Positions 61,720 through 64,000 of a stretch of DNA of 64,000 bases are shown piece after piece. The translations under genes and the position numbers were made by a program. The stretch spans positions 32,306 to 96,305 of the forward strand of contig CAIXUG010000089.1 in NCBI GenBank assembly GCA_903922605.1, in the 5' to 3' direction. Below the pieces are notes generated by a model, which worked only from the letters and a program-made list of their open reading frames with translations, did not search any database and was not told where the DNA came from. This stretch comes from an uncultured Verrucomicrobiota bacterium. GTDB lineage: Bacteria > Verrucomicrobiota > Verrucomicrobiia > Limisphaerales > UBA9464. The first letter of the stretch is position 1; the number at the start of each line of letters is the position of its first letter.

Positions 61720-62808
61720 ATGCTTATGACCGTTTCTTTCCGCGCCTTCAGTCTCCAACTCGCCGCGTTGCTGGCCGCCCTTACCCTGCAAGCCAATGCC
61801 GCCGGCACCATCAAGGCCGACCGGACCAATGTCCGGGCAAAGCCCGCGTTTGACGGGGAAGTGCTGGCCACGCTGAACAAGGGCGAGGTCGTCGAGGTGC
61901 TGGACCAGGTGCCGGGCACCGGGTCCGACGGAGCCCCGCGTCCCTGGGCAAAAATCGCCCTGCCCAAGCAGGCCCCGGTCTGGGTTTACGGGCCGCTGGT
62001 GGACCCCAAGACCAGGACGGTGAAGAGCAAAGTCCTGAACCTGCGCGCCGGTCCCGGCCGGAACTACAGTGAGCTGGGCGAGCTCAGCCAGGGCGCGACG
62101 GTCACCGTGCTTCGCGAGGTGGATGGCTGGCTTCTGATCGAACCGCCGCCGAGCACATTTGGGTTTGTTTCGGCAAATTTGATCGATGTGCAGACTCTCG
62201 CCACACCTGCCACTCCGGCCCCGGCCCCGGCCCCAGCCGCCCAAATCGCGCCGCCAGTTCCCAAGCCCGTGGCTGAAACCAGGCCGGCAACCTTTCAACC
62301 GCAACGGCAGCCGCAACCCGTCATCGCTGAACCGGCTCCGCAGCCTGCAACTGCCGCCCCGGTTTCAGTGGCTTCGAATGTGGTAAAGCCAGCGCCGATT
62401 GCGGCACCGACCACTCCGTCTGCGGTCACGTCCGCTCCCGAAGTTCAGGCCGATCCGGGCACGAATGCACCGGCCAAGCCGCGCAAGTTCCGCCCCTATC
62501 AACCGCCGTTGCACTCGGTGCCCGCCGATAAGGAGTTCATGGCCACCGGATCGGGTGACGTGACCACCCCGCGAGAAGTCTTGCGCGAGGGCACGGTTGG
62601 ACGGGCCTGGAGCGTGCAGGCTCCCGGTTATCACGAGCTCGGCAGCCTCACCAAAGAGGGCACTATCGACTTTCTGATCAGCGAGACGCCTGACATCGAT
62701 CTGACCAAGTATCGCGGCCACCATGTGCTGGTTTCCGGTGAGGAATGGCGCGACAGCCGCTGGAAGACGCCGCTGCTCAAGGTGAAGAGCATCCAGCTGG
62801 CCGACTGA
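61720..62808 (+). CDS. Secreted protein with two bacterial SH3 domains
   Basis: About 362 residues from ATG 61720 (MLMTVSFRAFSLQLAAL); the ATG at 61726 is an alternative. Signal peptide ends about ANA. SH3b-type domain 1: DRTNVRAKPAFDGEVLATLNKGEVVEVL. Domain 2: KVLNLRAGPGRNYSELGELSQGATVTVL with VDGWLLIEPP. Then a long Pro/Ala-rich linker (about 160-270) and a C-terminal conserved block (GTVGRAWSVQAPGYHELGS, HHVLVSGEEWRDSRWKTPLLKV). It probably binds the cell wall from the periplasm. No enzyme domain. Role unknown. Confidence 0.82.
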   Translation: MLMTVSFRAFSLQLAALLAALTLQANAAGTIKADRTNVRAKPAFDGEVLATLNKGEVVEVLDQVPGTGSDGAPRPWAKIALPKQAPVWVYGPLVDPKTRTVKSKVLNLRAGPGRNYSELGELSQGATVTVLREVDGWLLIEPPPSTFGFVSANLIDVQTLATPATPAPAPAPAAQIAPPVPKPVAETRPATFQPQRQPQPVIAEPAPQPATAAPVSVASNVVKPAPIAAPTTPSAVTSAPEVQADPGTNAPAKPRKFRPYQPPLHSVPADKEFMATGSGDVTTPREVLREGTVGRAWSVQAPGYHELGSLTKEGTIDFLISETPDIDLTKYRGHHVLVSGEEWRDSRWKTPLLKVKSIQLAD

Positions 62809-62883
62809 TTCGGCTTGTCTGCCGGCGGTTCTCGGCCCGGCCTTCCGCCGTCGCGGACACTGTGTCATAGTTCCCGACATCCC

Positions 62884-63768
62884 GTGAGCAATCTCATCGA
62901 CGGTCGCCTCATCGCACAGCAGATCCACGCCGAGACCGCCCAGCGCGTCACGGCGCTCAAGGCACGTGGCGTCACTCCCGGTCTTGTTTTCATCCGCGTG
63001 GGTGAGGATCCCGCGTCCCAGGTGTATGTGGGGATGAAGGAGAAGAAGTCGGCCGAACTGGGCATCCGCTCCATCACGCAGGTGCTGCCCGTCTCGACGA
63101 CCCAGGCCGAATTGCTCACACTGGTTGACCGACTGAATGCCGACTCGCAATGGCATGGCATCCTCATCCAGGCCCCGCTACCGAAACACATGGACCAGGC
63201 CACGGTTTATGCCCGGGTCGCACCCGCCAAGGATGTGGACGGATTTCACCCGCTCAATGTGGGCAAGCTCATGTTGGGTGATACCGATGGTTTCGTCCCC
63301 TGCACACCCGGTGGTGTGCATGAGCTGTTGATCCGCTCCGGCGTAAAGCTGGAGGGCGCGGAAGTCGTCGTGCTGGGTCGCGGCAATATCGTCGGCAAAC
63401 CGATGGCCTCGATCCTCATGCAAAAGGGCCGCCACGCAAACTGCACCGTCACCGTGGTGCATAGCGGTACCCGTGACATCGCGGGCCATTGCCGGCGGGC
63501 GGACATTCTGGTCGCCGCCATGGGAGTTCCCGAGTTTCTGAAGGCCGACATGGTCAAACCGGGGGCCGTGGTCATCGACGTCGGGGTCAATCGCATCAAG
63601 GATACGAGTTCCAAGACCGGAACCCGGCTGGTTGGCGACGTGGCTTTTGCCGAAGTTCAGCCCATTGCGGGTCTCATCACTCCCAATCCAGGTGGCGTCG
63701 GCCCCATGACCATTGCCATGCTGCTGGCGAACACTGCCCGCGCGGCGGAACAGAGCCTTAACCGCTGA
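62884..63768 (+). CDS. folD: Bifunctional methylenetetrahydrofolate dehydrogenase / cyclohydrolase
   Basis: 294 residues from GTG 62884 (VSNLIDGRLIAQQIHAET). Conserved parts: YVGMKEKKSAELGI with the catalytic Lys, GILIQAPLPKHMD, KDVDGFHPLNVGKL, PCTPGGVHELL, VVLGRGNIVGKPMASIL for NADP, and GGVGPMTIAMLLANT at the end. It links the 5,10-methylene-, methenyl- and 10-formyl-THF pools in one-carbon metabolism. It seems transcribed alone. The start is chosen because earlier in-frame codons are not conserved. Confidence 0.94.
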   Translation: MSNLIDGRLIAQQIHAETAQRVTALKARGVTPGLVFIRVGEDPASQVYVGMKEKKSAELGIRSITQVLPVSTTQAELLTLVDRLNADSQWHGILIQAPLPKHMDQATVYARVAPAKDVDGFHPLNVGKLMLGDTDGFVPCTPGGVHELLIRSGVKLEGAEVVVLGRGNIVGKPMASILMQKGRHANCTVTVVHSGTRDIAGHCRRADILVAAMGVPEFLKADMVKPGAVVIDVGVNRIKDTSSKTGTRLVGDVAFAEVQPIAGLITPNPGGVGPMTIAMLLANTARAAEQSLNR

Positions 63769-63860
63769 CGACGTTTGGCTTTCCGGCCAGATACGTCTAT
63801 TAGCGCTGATATTCGCGTCTATCGGATCAATTCAGCAGCTCCTGGTCAGCGCAAACTGTC

Positions 63861-64000
63861 GTAAGCGTCACGCGGAGCGCCGGTAGTCGGGTGGTCATAA
63901 ACGTCATAGATTACGGCTATGACATCTATGACGGGAGGGGCGGAGCCGCTGAAGTCGGACCAGCTGGGGCGGGTGCGGACGCCGGTGGCGAAGCGGGAGG
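63861..64000 (+). mobile_element. Left end of an IS66-type insertion sequence (partial)
   Basis: GTAAGCGTCACGCGGAGCGC at 63861 resembles the GTAA-starting terminal repeats of IS66 elements. A small frame that looks like the first IS66 helper gene begins about 58 bases inside. The element leaves the window on the right. If real, its target duplication should be the eight bases before it (aaactgtc, 63853-63860), repeated at the far end. Confidence 0.5.
63919..64000 (+). CDS. IS66-type accessory (TnpA-like helper) protein, partial
   Basis: 27 residues are visible: MTSMTGGAEPLKSDQLGRVR, then TPVAKRE, and the frame runs off the right edge. The L-G-R-V-R-T-P-V-x-K-R-E start resembles helper proteins that precede IS66 transposases in Verrucomicrobia; this is from memory and rests on a short stretch. 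The next ATG at 63928 is an alternative start. No transposase is visible in the window. Confidence 0.5.
   Translation, partial: MTSMTGGAEPLKSDQLGRVRTPVAKRE

Overview
The window is GC-rich bacterial chromosome, most likely from a member of the phylum Verrucomicrobiota, possibly near Opitutales or Limisphaerales. The reasons are a TIGR04137-type small basic protein known from Verrucomicrobia and Chlamydiae (60703-60858), a PEP-CTERM protein, an Ig-domain secreted protein, the hydrophobic C-terminal tail of the phylum's characteristic sigma factors (48907-49947), an exported 32-residue-repeat protein, and many GTAGG...CCTAC-type intergenic hairpin repeats. The phylum call is inference from gene content.

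Layout. 1-2.4 kb: a partial membrane protein, a short-chain dehydrogenase remnant, and a coupled glycosyltransferase and sugar nucleotidyltransferase pair. 2.8-4.8 kb: an Ig-domain secreted protein and two small membrane proteins. 4.9-7.9 kb: two cupins and a PEP-hydrolase-like TIM barrel, divergent from an AraC regulator. 8.0-11.1 kb: a lipoprotein, an MltR-like protein and an exported C45 peptidase-like protein. 11.5-17.4 kb: class II aldolase, ComF, CPBP protease, a degenerate protein kinase, thymidine phosphorylase and a PEP-CTERM protein. 17.5-24.5 kb: DsbD, MiaB, an AT3 acyltransferase, a membrane protein, an exported sugar isomerase-like protein and a ferredoxin. 24.8-35.8 kb: a large hybrid sensor kinase, purine nucleoside phosphorylase, MoeB-rhodanese, a YgjP-like metallopeptidase, a ferredoxin, an ACT protein, a GT9 and Mpl. 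35.8-49.9 kb: a MITE-like element, a BlaR/BlaI-type pair, a GntP transporter, RmuC, the repeat protein, HPr, tRNA-Ser(GGA), a POT transporter, a LytTR regulator and a sigma-factor remnant. 50.0-55.0 kb: a tricorn-type protease, a zinc-ribbon protein and a diheme cytochrome. 55.0-58.8 kb: an accessory island with a DUF1016/YhcG nuclease, KilA-N genes (one intact, one decayed) and an AAA ATPase-DUF4435 fusion resembling a merged PARIS defence protein. 58.9-64.0 kb: an asparagine-synthetase-like protein, the small basic protein, an RsuA/RluB pseudouridine synthase, an SH3 protein, FolD and the left end of an IS66-type element.

Many neighbouring genes overlap by four bases (ATGA or GTGA), which points to translational coupling. 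The most unusual signal is in the island: three long palindromes sit at the same codons of intact and decayed KilA-N copies, and their arms have changed together. Other notable items are a MITE-like element with 29-bp ends, heptanucleotide repeats in the first codons of a glycosyltransferase, an in-frame repeat insertion in Mpl, a sigma factor missing its sigma domains, a receiver domain whose phospho-acceptor is Glu, and several families of REP-like hairpins whose mobilising transposase is not in the window.
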